A stretch of 64,000 bases of DNA, taken from assembly GCA_905221605.1 (NCBI GenBank), contig CAJNDS010000122.1, forward strand, positions 41,001 through 105,000, in the 5' to 3' direction. Both the position numbers and the translations under genes were made by a program. The DNA comes from Symbiodinium natans (taxonomy: Eukaryota > Sar > Dinophyceae > Suessiales > Symbiodiniaceae). This document shows, piece after piece, positions 10,662-22,100 of this stretch (positions are counted from its first letter, which is position 1; each line of letters starts with the position of its first letter). Below the pieces are notes generated by a model. The model ran no database searches and was not told the DNA's origin. It saw only the letters and a list, made by a program, of their open reading frames with translations.

Positions 10662-13545
10662 CCCGAATGGCCCGAGAAGCCACGCCAGTCCAAGGTTTGC
10701 CAGGCGTCGGAACCGGCGGGGGAGCTCCTGGAGCCCTGCTGGTGCAACCCTAAACCCTAAAACCCTAAAACCCTAAAACCCTAAAACCCTAAAACCCTAA
10801 AACCCTAAAACCCTAAAACCCTAAAACCCTAAACCCTAAAACCCCTAAAACCCTAGACCCTAGACCCTAAACCCAAGCCCTACTAACCCTAAACCCTTTA
10901 TTGGGCGCTTCGGGTTTTGAATCGGGTTCAAAGGGGATCTTGGGGTTTAGGAGTTGGGCTTAGTGTTTTTGCAAAAAGGTTCAAACTGGTTTAGGCTGAG
11001 TTTTTTCATAGGCTCGACAGGAGCTTGGTCTAGGGTTTCTCAAACGGGCTGAAAACAAGAGAGCTCCGGTTTAGGGTTTAAGGCTTTAGGGTTTAGGGTT
11101 TAGGGTTTAAGGCCTTAGGGTTTAGGGTTGGATCAGCTCTTGGGTTGGAGCCTTTCTTTGGCTGCTGTTCTGACAAGGGGGTTCACGATCTTGGGGGGGG
11201 GGGGGGTACCTTATTGGGGTCCTTAGTATAAGGGGATCCTACTATTCTGGGGGTTCTGTGAGGGTCCCACATTCTCGCATACGTCCGAAACCCTGTTGCA
11301 ATGAGCTGAGTATTCTCCTTCTCACATCGTCGTCCCGAAGTTGTTCCCCTGCTGAGTGGCTGGTCCGCTTGGTGGGTGGCAAAAAACCCTAAAGGGTTTA
11401 CGACCTGAACCCTAAACTTTCGGCCCCAAAACCCAAGGGTCTCAGAGGCGGGTGCTTATATGGGCTTGCCTTGATCGACATCTTTGGGACGGGGGATGTT
11501 GTGTTATGGCGACTGAGTTAGAGCTGTTATACTGTCATATTAGTATGGTCTTGTGGCCCTTATGCGCGAAGAGTAAAGCCACTTGGCCGATGCAGGTGCT
11601 CTGGATCGATTCGCTGGATACACCGGCGCTGCTTGCTTCAGTGGCAGCTCCACTGTCTGTCCACTTCGCCCTTTAGCGCGCTCAAGTGCGAGTTGTGTGG
11701 CGCGCGGTATGTGGCTTGCCCTAAAAATTCGGGTCTTACGCCCTATGCTACTACAATCCCTATTCAGGTATATGAGCCGTAAACCCTTTTTAGGGTTCAT
11801 TTGGTCCCCAAGGTGTTCGACATGTGCCAGCAAACGCCATGCGTCGCCGCTTTCACGGAACTGCTGGATGCTGGGCTTTGCGGCATTCCGATCTTCCTCA
11901 TCTGGGTGGCGGTCAGTGCGGCAGCCTTAACTTCAAAATCGCACAAATACATGCAGTACAACGTGGGATGTTCCCCCTTATACTAGCAGTCCTTAATAGG
12001 GATTATAGTAGGGGGCACTAGAATCCAGAAAGAAGTATAAGGGAAACATCCCACAGCATAGCAGTACAACCAAATAACCAGAAAAAGACAACATTGAAAA
12101 TAGAATAGGAATAGCAAGTACATACTATAATCTGAGATGACATGATATAGCAAATACGAATTTCACAGTCCAAAATGATATTTGAATCATATAAATCCGT
12201 ACTCATATTCCAATAGTACTAACAATAACAGACCATATAGTACATGAAAATCTAGTAATATGAAAAATATAGTATAATATAGCGCGTTAGTATCATATTT
12301 TTTATCCGATGCCCGAAGCTTTAGGGGAGTCCACTGAGGTGGCTGTAGACACTGTGGTGGGAGTGGTGGCAGCGATGGCTCTGCTAGCGTCTTGGCAAGC
12401 ACTCGCCTGCGCGAGTTAGGGTTTAGGGTTTAGGGTTGAGGGTTTAGGGCCTAGGGTTTAGGGTTTAGGGTTTAGGGTTTAGCAAAAAGGGCGTAGGGTT
12501 TACCCCCACAGGAGTCCGGATGCAACAAAAGGTTTAGGGTTTAGGGTCCAGGGGTCGCTTGTCTAGTCACAGTACTGACCCGAGACTGGGACGCAGCTGG
12601 TGTCCATCTTGGCCGGCTTTAACTTAACCACGTCGGGTGAATTCTGGCCGGCATGGGGACCTGAAATAGCCTAAACCCTAAACCCTAAACCCTAAACCCT
12701 AAACCCTAAACCCTAAACCCTAAACCCTAAACCCTAAACCCTAAACCCTAAACCCTAAACCGCAACCCCTAAACCCTCAACCCTCAACCCTCAACCCTCA
12801 ACCCTAAACCCTAAACCCTAAACCCTAAACCCTAAACCCTAAACCCTAAACCCTAAACCCTAAACCCTAAACCCTAAACCCTAAACCCATGCCATTTGGC
12901 GTGGGAGTGGGGGGGGGGGGGGGGCGACCTTGCAATCTATAGACGACGGATGACGATCAGCTGAGCTGGCAAGCATTCCCAGAAGCCTTGAGCCCTAGGG
13001 CCCTAGGGTTTAGGATTTAAAGTTTTGCGTTTATACCTTTTTGGCCCGGTAAACAAACATCAAACCCTAAACCCTAAAACCCTAAACCGCCTCTGCTATA
13101 GACCTCAATCCGCTATGCCGGTGGCAGTATGTAACCTGTGTGACCTTAAGGCTCCAAGGACTCTTCTTTTTGGATTTTTGGGCCGAAAGGCCTTGTTACA
13201 GAAGGCTTTTTGGGCTATCTTGAGCCTAATGGTGAGAGCGAGGGTCGACGCAGAAGTCCGCATTGAAGCAGAAGCACTCAAACGTTCGCACCTTTCAATT
13301 CCAAACCCTCAGCCCTCAACCAGGTCAGCTGGGCTTTGGGGCTTATAGGGTTTACAGGGTTTATAGGGTCTAGGGTTGAGGGTGTCGGGACCCTAAACCC
13401 CGTGCACCCTACAATCGCTCGACAGTCAGGGCCTGTTTGCCTGCGGCGACATCGTGGCGGCTGTGACTGCACGGGGCTTTCTCGTCTCCGCCTTCCTGCG
13501 GCTTTGGGGGCAGGCCTGCCTTTCACTATTGGGGCTTGGAGGGGG
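10662..13545 (+). CDS. RING-CH (MARCH-type) membrane E3 ubiquitin ligase
   Basis: The RING-CH finger is split over two exons. Exon 10662-10741 ends VCQASEPAGELLEPCWC; exon 11596-11710 continues CSGSIRWIHRRCLLQW and ends LKCELCGARY. The junction (CTG|GTGCAA...GCAG|GTG) is phase 2 and rebuilds C-x-C, HxxC and CxxC in the usual order. The first Cys of the leading CxxC is a Ser here (SKVC) unless an upstream exon supplies it. Exon 11813-11962 adds a probable membrane helix (GIPIFLIWVAVSAAAL). 12325-12414 (VVGVVAAMALLASW), the 20-nt 12512-12531 and 13440-13545 (FLVSAFLRLWGQACLSLLG) look like further membrane exons, less surely. The family ubiquitinates membrane proteins. An alternative end is the TAA near 12077. 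Confidence 0.6.
10743..10868 (-). repeat. CCCTAAAA variant telomere-type array
   Basis: About ten units of the 8-mer CCCTAAAA mixed with the 7-mer. It lies directly behind the donor of the first RING-CH exon, so it is intronic. Confidence 0.85.
11190..11290 (+). mobile_element. Inverted-repeat element, family 3 (copy 3)
   Basis: Poly-G run, then GGTACCTTATTGGGGTCC, 'aaggggatcctacta', and a right arm ending 'cgcatacgtccgaaaccc'. It lies in the RING-CH intron between 10741 and 11596. Confidence 0.55.
11963..12056 (+). mobile_element. Introner-like element, family 1 (copy 2)
   Basis: Donor AAC|GTGGGATG lies in the left arm, and an AG follows the right arm (CATCCCACAG|). GCAGTACAAC occurs just before the element and again shortly after it, suggesting an insertion duplication. 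It terminates the RING-CH exon with the first membrane helix. Confidence 0.6.
12670..12888 (-). repeat. Long CCCTAAA telomere-type array
   Basis: About 215 bp, the longest of its kind here, with a short CCCTCAA patch near 12774-12802. A run of about 15 G follows at 12908-12924. Confidence 0.9.
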
Positions 13546-13865
13546 GTCTAGAGTCTAGGGGCTTGGGTATACTGTTTCCGGTAAAAAAAGGTCTTCACAT
13601 CCGAGCCAAAGTACAAACAAACAGCCGGAAAGAAGAGAACTGGACCCGTCCTTACGGTACATTTGCCGTTTTGTGTTTTGTTTTTTGTAGGTGGGGTTCC
13701 TCTCTGGGTTTAAGCTCCCTTAACCTTACAAGTGGGCCTGCGGCTTGTGCTTGAGTTTTGCATTATACTGACATGAAGAAGATGCGGAATCTGGAATATT
13801 CATGCGGTTCATCACATTCGTAGTAGCAGGAAAACAGATTGTGTATGTGTACACACATATGTATG

Positions 13866-13955
13866 TGTGTAAATATTTATATTTATATTTATATTTATAT
13901 TATATTTATACTTATATTTTTATTCATATGTATATATATATATATGTATATTACT
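13866..13955. repeat. (TTTATA)n/(AT)n microsatellite
   Basis: Repeated 'atttat' then 'tatata' units. The surrounding 13.56-14.2 kb shows no exon I can support, although two open frames of about 90-100 codons cross the repeat. Confidence 0.8.
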
Positions 13956-14214
13956 ACAGCATATATGTTAAGAACACGAATCTCAAGACTGAGAAGAAGA
14001 ATCGTCACAGGATCGTGGATATTTTCTGTGAGAGGGTTTCTAGGCTTAAACCAGAGGACCGATTTTTCTCTCCCCCGAAACTCAACGCACAGAACTTAGC
14101 AGTCTGACCTCGTGCCGTCGTTCAAAGTTAGGAATCGTTTTGCCGGACTTCTATTGGATGCCCAAGGCCCTTTCACTCCAAGAGCGCTGGAGAACACCTT
14201 TGTCACAGAACTGA

Positions 14215-17200
14215 AATGCTCCTGCAGGAGCTGTATCAGGTATCGAAGGTACTTGTAGACCTTCAGCATAGCAGCAATGACCTTGAATTCGCGGGTCTAA
14301 CCCACAAAGCTGGAGGCAAGTGGAGTCCCAAGGTAGCATTAAGGGTCTGGTTTTGTCGGGTGTTCCCTCTTCTCCTCTCTTCGTTGCCACAGGGGCCCCA
14401 TCGCCCCAGCTTCGCTTCGGTGAGAGCCACGTTGTGGGCCAAGCTCTCGCAACCCATGGGCTCCTCGACTCGAACAACTTAGGGACTGGGTAGGTAACCT
14501 TTAGCCTTTTTGGTTATATAGACTCCTACTATACGTAAATTGAAAATTTTGAAAGGTAAACTTTTTTTGGGCTAGGGTATTCAGCCCCTGAGACAATCAC
14601 AGGCTCCAAGTCTTTAAGCCCCAATGCTGCACGTACAGCAAGTCATATGGGGTGGAAGGCACCCAACTGTAGCGTTTTTGGAGGAACCCGAAACCCTAAA
14701 CCCTGAACCCTGAACCCTAAAACGTTTGGAGTTGGGTGGGGGTGGTCATTCTGTTGACGGGGCAGCTTTGGAGATCAGGTCTCGGATTGCTTCGTGTCGG
14801 GAACCCTTAAGCTGGAGGGAGGGTTTAGCGTTTAGGGTTTAGGGTTTAGGGGAGTTTAGGGTTTCCGGTTTAGGGTTGAGGGATCCTGATTCCGGCCGAC
14901 TCCCCAAAAGGGTTGAGGGAGGGTTTGTCTGCCCAGCCAGAAGACTCCCTTGTCAAGAGACTACCCTTCTGGGGCGCGGGCCTTCGAAGTCCCAAACCTT
15001 GAGGTAGCGATTACCAAAGGTTGAACTCAAATCATCAGAGCATCTTCTGCCCGCCACTCGAGGCAGATGGCTTCTCTATCTGATGCCGGTGCCGCTCAGC
15101 CGATCAAACAGCGAGGTTAATCTTTTTGGAGGAGTCAGATAAATCGAAGGGGGATGTCTGTGTTAGTAAATGCTTTGCTGGCCCTCCGCAAATCTACTGA
15201 ATGTCCTAAGCAAGATGCGCAGTCAGGATCATGCCCAACATCTTCACTTGGATCTTGTTCTCTGTCCGAGACTGCTTGGGGCAAGGCGGCTTCGAAAAGC
15301 TTAGCAACTTGGTGCAGTGGTCCAAATGCCCCAGCCCCGAAAGCATTGTAGTCGCAGGGATCCCTTCTCACACCTTATGCCTCACGCCAAACTTTCCTCC
15401 GTGTAAAGGGTGGGTGCATGGTTCACCATATCTGAAAGTATGATTGGCTTGAGGTAGCTCATGTTTCATTCTTCTTTTGGGTTTCGGGAGAATAGGGTTT
15501 CTGAAAGCGTCAAGGCTTTAGCATGGGCTTAGGTCCCTAGGTCGCTACCCCAACGAACTCTGCGATGCCCCACTTGACATCTCAATAGCCAGATGGGTGG
15601 CTGTCTGAGGTTTGTTTCTGGCCAAGCTAGGCAGCAAGTACCTGCTCCTGCTGATGGCCTTGCGAATGGCTGGCGCATGGCTTTGGCCGCCACTGACAGT
15701 GGTCAAAGAGCCTTGGGCTTTTAGTTTCGGGTTTAGGGTTTAGGGTTTAGGGTTTAGGGTTTAGGGTTTCGGGTTTCGGGTTTGTTCAACAGGGTGCTCT
15801 GCGGGTCACGTAGGAGCCTCCCAATTTGTGCTGGTGAGGATGCGGACGGGTGGCCAATGGTGCGGAGCCTGACGCCACAGGAGAGAGGCGAGTGCTCCAA
15901 GGATTCCGGTGCTTCCAAAGTCGAAGCTGTCACCCTAAACCCTAAACCCTAAACCCTAAACCCTAAACCGATGGGACTGCGGACCGAGGGTTGGCAAAGA
16001 CACAACCGCAGTCCTGATTGCGCGTTTTTGGGTAGTTCTCTCTAAAGAATGAGTCCCTTTTTTTGGTGGGTTTAGGGTTTAGGGTTTAGGGTTTAGGGTT
16101 TAGGGTTTAGGGTTTAGGGTTTAGGGTTTAGGGTTTAGGGTTTAGGGTTTAGGTCCTTATTGCAACGGCGCGCCGTACTATCTAGGGGACCCACAAAGAA
16201 TCAACCCTAATTTTGGAGAACTATCCTGTTGTTATGGACTCTTAGACAGATGTTTCACCGATGTGGGCCAGCGCAAGCCCATGGTACGCGGCTCTCCACA
16301 CCCCGCACGCTTGAAAACCGACATGGGGGTTTGCGATATTTTGGGGGTGCCATCTTATTGGGGTCCTTATTGTAGGGGGATCCTACTATTTGGGGGTCTG
16401 TATTAGGGGTCCCCTATTTTCGTAAACCCCCACATGCTCGCCTCAAGGGCTTCGTCTTCCTCTCCACTCCAAACCCTCGACTTGGCAATCTCATGCGTAG
16501 GGTTTGGGGTTTAGGGATTTAGGGTTTAGGGTTTAGGGTTTAGGGTTTAGGGTTTAGGGTTTAGGGGTATTCCCCCCCCCCCCCCCCCCCCACCAAAAAC
16601 CGGGGCGGTCTAGACAAGAAGCATCTCCAAAATAGCAGGGTCCATATTATAGGAGCCCGCAGAAAGAGTACTTTTGTTCTTGGAACCCCCCTAACCCTGA
16701 ACCCTAAACCCTAAACCCTAAACCCCCCCGTTGCACCTTTCTTTGAGCTTCACAAGGTCTGGGAGCAGCTGTTGGAAGCGCAGCAGCCAAGATCCAAGCG
16801 GTGAGAATTCCGAAAACTCCGAGATTCCCAGATAGGGTTTAGGGGTTTAGGAGTTTAGGGGTTTAGGGGTTTAGGGGTTCAGGGGTTCAGGGGTTTAGGG
16901 GTTTAGGGTTTAGGGTAAAGTTTAGGGTTTCCATGGATTCGCAAGGTTTTCGGTCGTAGCCACGCGTGCTGGGTTCTCAGAGTGTTGCTGGGTCTTTCCG
17001 GGACATCGTAGCCCGGATGCAAGAATGGGGAATTCGGGTTTCTGCCCACATGGCCTGTAGGCATCGCCCCTGTATTGCATGTGCACTTGACGGGCCACCC
17101 AAGATATAATTGTATAATTATTGGCGATGTATGCAACTGCTTTTCAACCTCATCCTCTGGAGTCCCCCAGCCCCGGCGATCGGAACCCTAACCCTAAACC

Positions 17201-17757
17201 CCCAAACCCCAAACCCTAAGCCCTAAACCCTAAACCCTAAACGGCACATTGGGGTACCAAGCAAGGACCGAAATCGTGAAGGGTATCTGCTTGACTCAGC
17301 TCGAGTATTCTCGACCCTGCGGTTTGCAACCTTGGACCACTTTTCCAAGGCAGTCACTCAACAGCCCATTCAAAAGCCATTGGCACGGAGCTCAGATGGC
17401 TTTAGGGTTTAGGGTTTAGGGTTTCGGGTTTAGGGTTTGACGTTGCCAAGCAATGGCACCCGAGCGGGAGCTCCTCTCATTGCGAAGGGGTCTGTAGGGC
17501 TCGGAGGCAGCGTGCTGTTCACAGTTTCCAGCCCGTGGCTGGGTCGGCTAAGTCAGCGGTGCAAGTTTTTTTCTTGGGGTGGGGGGGGGGGGTGGGGGAG
17601 AGCAGGGAAGCCCAGGAGGGGGGGGGGGGGGGGTGGGCTTGAGGTTCTTAGTTTCGTCTGCATGACTGGTGGCACAAAGCCCTAAGTTATTAATCCAGAG
17701 GTCCATGACCCCAACCGCTAACGGCCAGGTCTTCCGTGGCTTATCCATTGAGTATTG
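14215..17757 (+). CDS. Series of exons of unidentified gene(s) (gene D)
   Basis: Open segments with splice-like borders: 14215-14337 (LYQVSKVLVDLQHSSND), 14394-14487 (LRFGESHVVGQALATHG), 15067-15115 (an ATG, then ASLSDAGAAQPIKQR), 15222-15348 (NIFTWILFSVRDCLGQGG), 15628-15725 (KYLLLLMALRMAGAWLW), 15790-15932, 16449-16497 (GFVFLSTPNPRLGNLM), 16730-16801 (FFELHKVWEQLLEAQQ, GTGAGA donor), 16962-17108 (SFRDIVARMQEWGIRV), 17235-17402 (LLDSARVFSTLRFATLDHF), 17446-17567 and about 17731-17757. Several are strongly protein-like and partly hydrophobic. I recognise no family and did not prove the phases, so this may be two genes, one perhaps starting at the ATG at 15069. Confidence 0.35.
14486..14596 (+). 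mobile_element. Inverted-repeat element, family 4
   Basis: GTAGGTAACCTTTAGCC at the left and AAAGGTAAACTTTTTTTGG at the right, with a 'gactcctacta' centre. GG|GTAGGT right after the exon reading LLDSNNLGT is a plausible donor. Both this copy and 8862-8946 carry 'ttagggactgg' before and 'gggctagg' after. Confidence 0.5.
16063..16155 (+). repeat. TTTAGGG telomere-type array
   Basis: About 90 bp of pure TTTAGGG in the sense orientation of the flanking exons. Confidence 0.9.
16322..16428 (+). mobile_element. Inverted-repeat element, family 3 (copy 4)
   Basis: Starts GGGGGTTTGCGATATTTTGG and ends 'cccctattttcgtaaaccccc'. The next exon-like segment begins at 16449 after CTCAAG. Confidence 0.6.
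16497..16592 (+). repeat. TTTAGGG array followed by a poly-C tract
   Basis: Telomere-type units to 16566, then about 20 C (16572-16591). Such poly-C/poly-G runs sit at the edges of several arrays and elements in this window. Confidence 0.85.
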
Positions 17758-17989
17758 AACAGAGGGTAGCAAGACACAGATTCCAGGGTTTGTTTACTCT
17801 TCGATTCGACCCTCTGACTCGCGAAATGGATGGGAATATGAAACAGAGTTTATATTGCTTTTTTTTGGCGGGTGTATATAAGGTTCCTTTTTAAAATTGG
17901 TAAGTGTATGTATTGGGTGTCCTTTTTGGGGATACAAAAAATATAAACCCTACATCATATCATCCTGATTTGTTGGGGCTTTCAGATAC

Positions 17990-18411
17990 CGCGGACATTC
18001 CTGCGGCCGGCTTGCCCAGCCCAGCTCTTTGGGAGCAAAAGCCAAACCTGGATTGTTTTACCCAAAACCCCAAACCCTAAACCCTAAAACCCTAAAACCC
18101 TAAAACCCTAAACCCTAAAACCCTAAAACCCTAAAACCCTAAAACCCTAAACCCTAAACCCTCTGAATTGTTTTTCAGGCGCGGGCAGGCAGTGCCTCGC
18201 TGTTGCCCAGTCGTGGGGCGTGGCTCCTGGTTCCTGGAGGGGTTCTCAGGGCTTGGGATGCTAGAGGGGCCCTAAACCCTAAACCCTAAACCCTAAACCC
18301 TACAAGTTCGGGGCTTCTGGAGTTTGAAGATGCTGTGAGGGCTGAAGGGCTTCGGGCTTGGGGATTCATGGCAGAGCTGTGGCAGAAAGGGGGTCCTGCG
18401 CTTGAGGTCCC
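17990..18411 (+). CDS. Three exon-like segments before TTC27 (gene E)
   Basis: Segments: 17987-18060 (GLPSPALWEQKPNLD), 18180-18272 (LLPSRGAWLLVPGGVLRAWD) and 18306-18411 (LLEFEDAVRAEGLRAWGFMA). Each follows a pyrimidine-rich AG or a clear AG and is separated from the next by CCCTAAA arrays. Unrecognised. They could be the last exons of gene D. Confidence 0.3.
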
Positions 18412-18479
18412 CCCCCCCGCCCCACCGCAGACGCGAATGCATATGTGGAAGGGGGAGGGAGGGGTAAGCAAGCCTTAAA

Positions 18480-19146
18480 CTCAGACAGTGAAAAAAATCC
18501 AGCTAGGCTTCGTGGTGAAGCCCAGGTTTTGCATCTAGGGTTGCTCTGTGCTGAACTTCACTCGTGTGTGTGCGCAGAACGGGGGAAGAAATGCTTGCTT
18601 CTCTTTGCGACATAGGAGCCACAACCCCAACAGCCTTGATCTTCCACGCATAGACGGGTTTCTCATACGATGTGCCTTGTGATTGGTGGTTGGCAGTAGT
18701 GTGTCCATTCCTGCACCAAGTGGCCATAGGCGAGTCCCTACAGGCTATGTGTACAGCTGCAGCCTCAGATTGCATTGGCAGATCTGGCTTGACTGTGCTT
18801 GGGATACAACTACATCGCAAAGAGCGATGGAAAGTGCAAGCGCCTGTTCCTGACATCTAAACCCTAAACCTGAAACCCTAGACCCTAAACCCTAAACCTG
18901 GACGGTAAGCCCTTGCACATCTGGCATGTGGTCACTTGGTGGTTCGCCGAAGGCCCAAACACTGGCACACATGATCCGCAAGGAGGGACGTGAGTTCATG
19001 AAACGACCATGAGGTGGTGCCTCGTCAGAGTAGCTGAGCCGCTTTCTTACGCGCAGCAGTGTGGACCGTCAGTTAGCCTGTCATTGTATATGCAAGCACA
19101 GCATAGTAAAGGCCAGGATCGAATAGCCAGCAGGCTGTGAGAAGTC
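18480..19146. other. Probable intergenic and 5' region of TTC27
   Basis: No convincing exon. Several AG dinucleotides in the 80 nt before the ATG at 19147 could take the trans-spliced leader. A 117-codon minus-strand frame (18503-18856) has no recognisable domain. A short CCCTAAA array lies at 18858-18898. Confidence 0.3.
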
Positions 19147-22100
19147 ATGGACGCGAAGTTGAGATGCTTCTTGCAGAGAACCGAGTGGGCCTTGCTGTCG
19201 TTGGAACCTGGTAGCCTTGTCCCCAAAGTCGACGTGGGTGGCACCAACGAGGTCGAATGCACAAACTTGCAGAAGCTTGCAGAGCCGACTCGAGGAGGTG
19301 GAGGTTTTCGAAAATACGGGACCCCTGATATAGACCCCCAAATAACAAGATTCGATTCCCTTACGTATAATAAGGACCCCAATAAGGTACCCCCCCAAAT
19401 CTCGGAAACCCCCAGGTGAGCTGGCGACAGTGCTCTCGGACCCATGGTTGCAGGATGTTTCTGTCGTGCTCAAGCGTGAGGCAGTTGATGCTGCCTTGGC
19501 TGCTGGTGGGCTTCCCCACCTTAGGGCGGAGTTGGTTGAGGCATGCAAGTCCTTCGCGAATGCTCCTTCAGGCAGCAGGCTGGTTCGGGAGCAAGCTCTG
19601 TGCATGCTCGGGGTGGTGTTTCTGCAGCACTACCTGCGGGCAAACTGCACGGGCCCAGTCAAGGAGGAGGACCATGCCTGCCTACCCTTCCACCCTTCTG
19701 CCCTTGCCGAAGGCCCGCCTCACTCTGCTATCCTCCCGGCTTTGGAAGCCGATGGAGAGCCAGCGTACGAGCTTCTGGCTTGCCCCGGATACCTCTGGCT
19801 TTCGGCCCTCTTTTTCCGGTTGGTGCCGAGTGAGATGCCGGAGCTGCATGGTGTGGCCGTGCCCTTCTGGCGTGCTCGCTGCGCTTTTGCCTGGCAGCTC
19901 AGCCTGGCGGAGGCTTCGGAACGAGGCTCTGGCCAGTGCCCGTCGCTCTTCCGGGCGGGCGTCTTTGAACTGGTGTCAGGTGATCCAGCCCCGCTGTCGG
20001 CCAAGGGCTTCATGGATGCGTCTGCGTTGTCCACCATCCAGGCAGCGACAGCTCCCCTCTTGGAGACCTGGAAGCGATCCTCCGAGAGGCCACCAGCCAT
20101 CACGGTGCCCGTGCCCGAGGTCATCGAGGTCCAGGAGGCCCAAGAGGAGGGCAGTGATGCCTTGGAAGCCATGCTGGATGCTTTCAACCCGCCGGCTCGC
20201 GCAGAGGCGCAAGCTCCGGATGCAGTAGAGGAGGCGCCCCCCGAGGTTCGGGCAACGATGCTTGTTGAACTGGCAAACCGACTCTGTTGGTATGGCCGTG
20301 TCAAGGTCTGGGAAAAGAGCTGCGATGCTGCCTGCAATGCTCTTGGGTTCGAGTATGAGCTCACGGGCGTGATGGGCATCAAACGGGAGCACCAGACTAC
20401 GGAGTTTGCACAGCTGGTGGTGCGAGCCAGGAGCCATAAGAGCACGAAAGGAATTGAAGTCGAAGAGCCAGATGCCAAAACACCCGAGACCCTCAGCCTG
20501 AAAACCGTGGATGACTTGACGGACGTTCTGGAGGTCCCAAAGCTTTCAAAGTCCGTGGGCGAGCAGGAGCGGCTGGAAATTGAACGACCCCTGACAGCCA
20601 CTGAACAGATCATCCTTCTCTCCCGGTGTCAGTACATCTGGGCATCAAGCAACCCCAACGACGAAATGGTGCTGCAGGAGATCAATTCCTTGGCACAGCG
20701 CGTCGTCAAGACGCTAGACAAGGCGCGTGAGGAGGAAGCAAACGAAGGACCCCTCTTCACGGCCAACTGGCTGACGTTCAGTTCCTTGGGGACGAAACAT
20801 GGTCCCTACATACGGCTTTAGGGTCCATACGAAAGAGGGAGTAGTACCAGCAGAGCAGTATTCATGAACCTAAACCCTAGACCCTAGACCCTAGACCCTA
20901 AACCCTAAACCCTAAACCCAATCTTAGGGTTTTTCCCCAAAGGTTGTGGCCTATGGTACCGCTGCCGAGCCGAGCATCATCGGAATAAGACTCGCGAGCG
21001 CGCGGCCTTCCAACTTCAGTCCTTGGTGGACCAGTTTCTTAGGGGTACGTTGGAAACAAGCTTTTTTTAACTATTATTCTTATTATTATTAGTAGTTATA
21101 CTATGATTATTATTGTTGCTTTTGGGCACTATAACTCCTAAGAAACAGCAAAAATTATAATCTTTGGGCAGTAGAGTTCCTAAGAAACAGGAAATTCTAA
21201 TGTTTGGGCACTATAATTCCTAAGAAACAGCCAACAGATTGTTTTTTTTTGCTGGGGTTCCAAGCTCAGTACAGGTTTGCGGACGAGCGGCCCTCTGCGG
21301 CCCACCGGCTGCGCACGGTCCACAGTGCCGGGTATCCGGCCCGTCTCCGGGCTTCATACAGGGGTGGTACTTGGAGGTTAGGGTTTAGGGTTTAGGGTTT
21401 AGGGTTTAGGGTTTGGGGGTTAGGGGGTTAGGGGGTTTGGGGGTTGCAATGGTAACTGTACTTACAAGCCCCCTAAGTCCACCAAGTAGGTTCTTAGTGG
21501 ACTTATAATTGGGGTTATAAGTACTGTACCCATGAACCTCCAAGTAGGCAGTCGCCAAAGTCTTGTCAGCCTCCCTGAAGTCCCGAACCCAGACCCGATA
21601 CTTCGTGACAAGAGTGCCCCAAAGGGTTTAGGGTTTAGGGTTTAGGGTGTGTCAGGGGAGGGCGCGCGCTCGGGTGTGAAACACCCCGGGCCGCGCGCTC
21701 GCGTTGCCCGTCAACCCACCCCGGCCACCCAAACTATACTCTATTAGGGTTTAGGGTTTATGGAATTTACTTTCTTGTGTTCTGATGCTTGCTTTGATGT
21801 TTTTAAAGTTGCGCTGTTAGGGTTTAAGCTAGGGTTGGGGGTAGCCTCGGCCCTTTTCGGGCCTTCGGCGTGTCAGGGCCCGTAGAGGCCCTTATTTATT
21901 TGAAGGTCAGGGAAACCCTATGTGTCTGCTCCTGGATTCCCCTTCTTTAAGGGCCTCAATTTAGCATCGATTTCACTACCAAAAAATCGCATTTGTCATT
22001 GTGGGTACGGGCATCCTGGGGTCCCCCTTCTTTTAGGGGGCCTTTTGAAGCCTTTTGAAGCATTTTGGTGGCTCTTGGGGTCTCTCGGGGCCTTGTTCGG

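Noticed and set aside
14216-14482. Reading 14215-14482 as one uninterrupted frame
   Set aside because: The frame after 14337 is less protein-like; a GTAGCA donor at 14338 and a pyrimidine-rich CACAG at 14391 give two better exons.
19430-20821. A 463-codon intronless gene starting at a GTG
   Set aside because: The frame is exon 2 of TTC27: the real ATG is at 19147 with an upstream stop, and the frame enters intron sequence after 20801.
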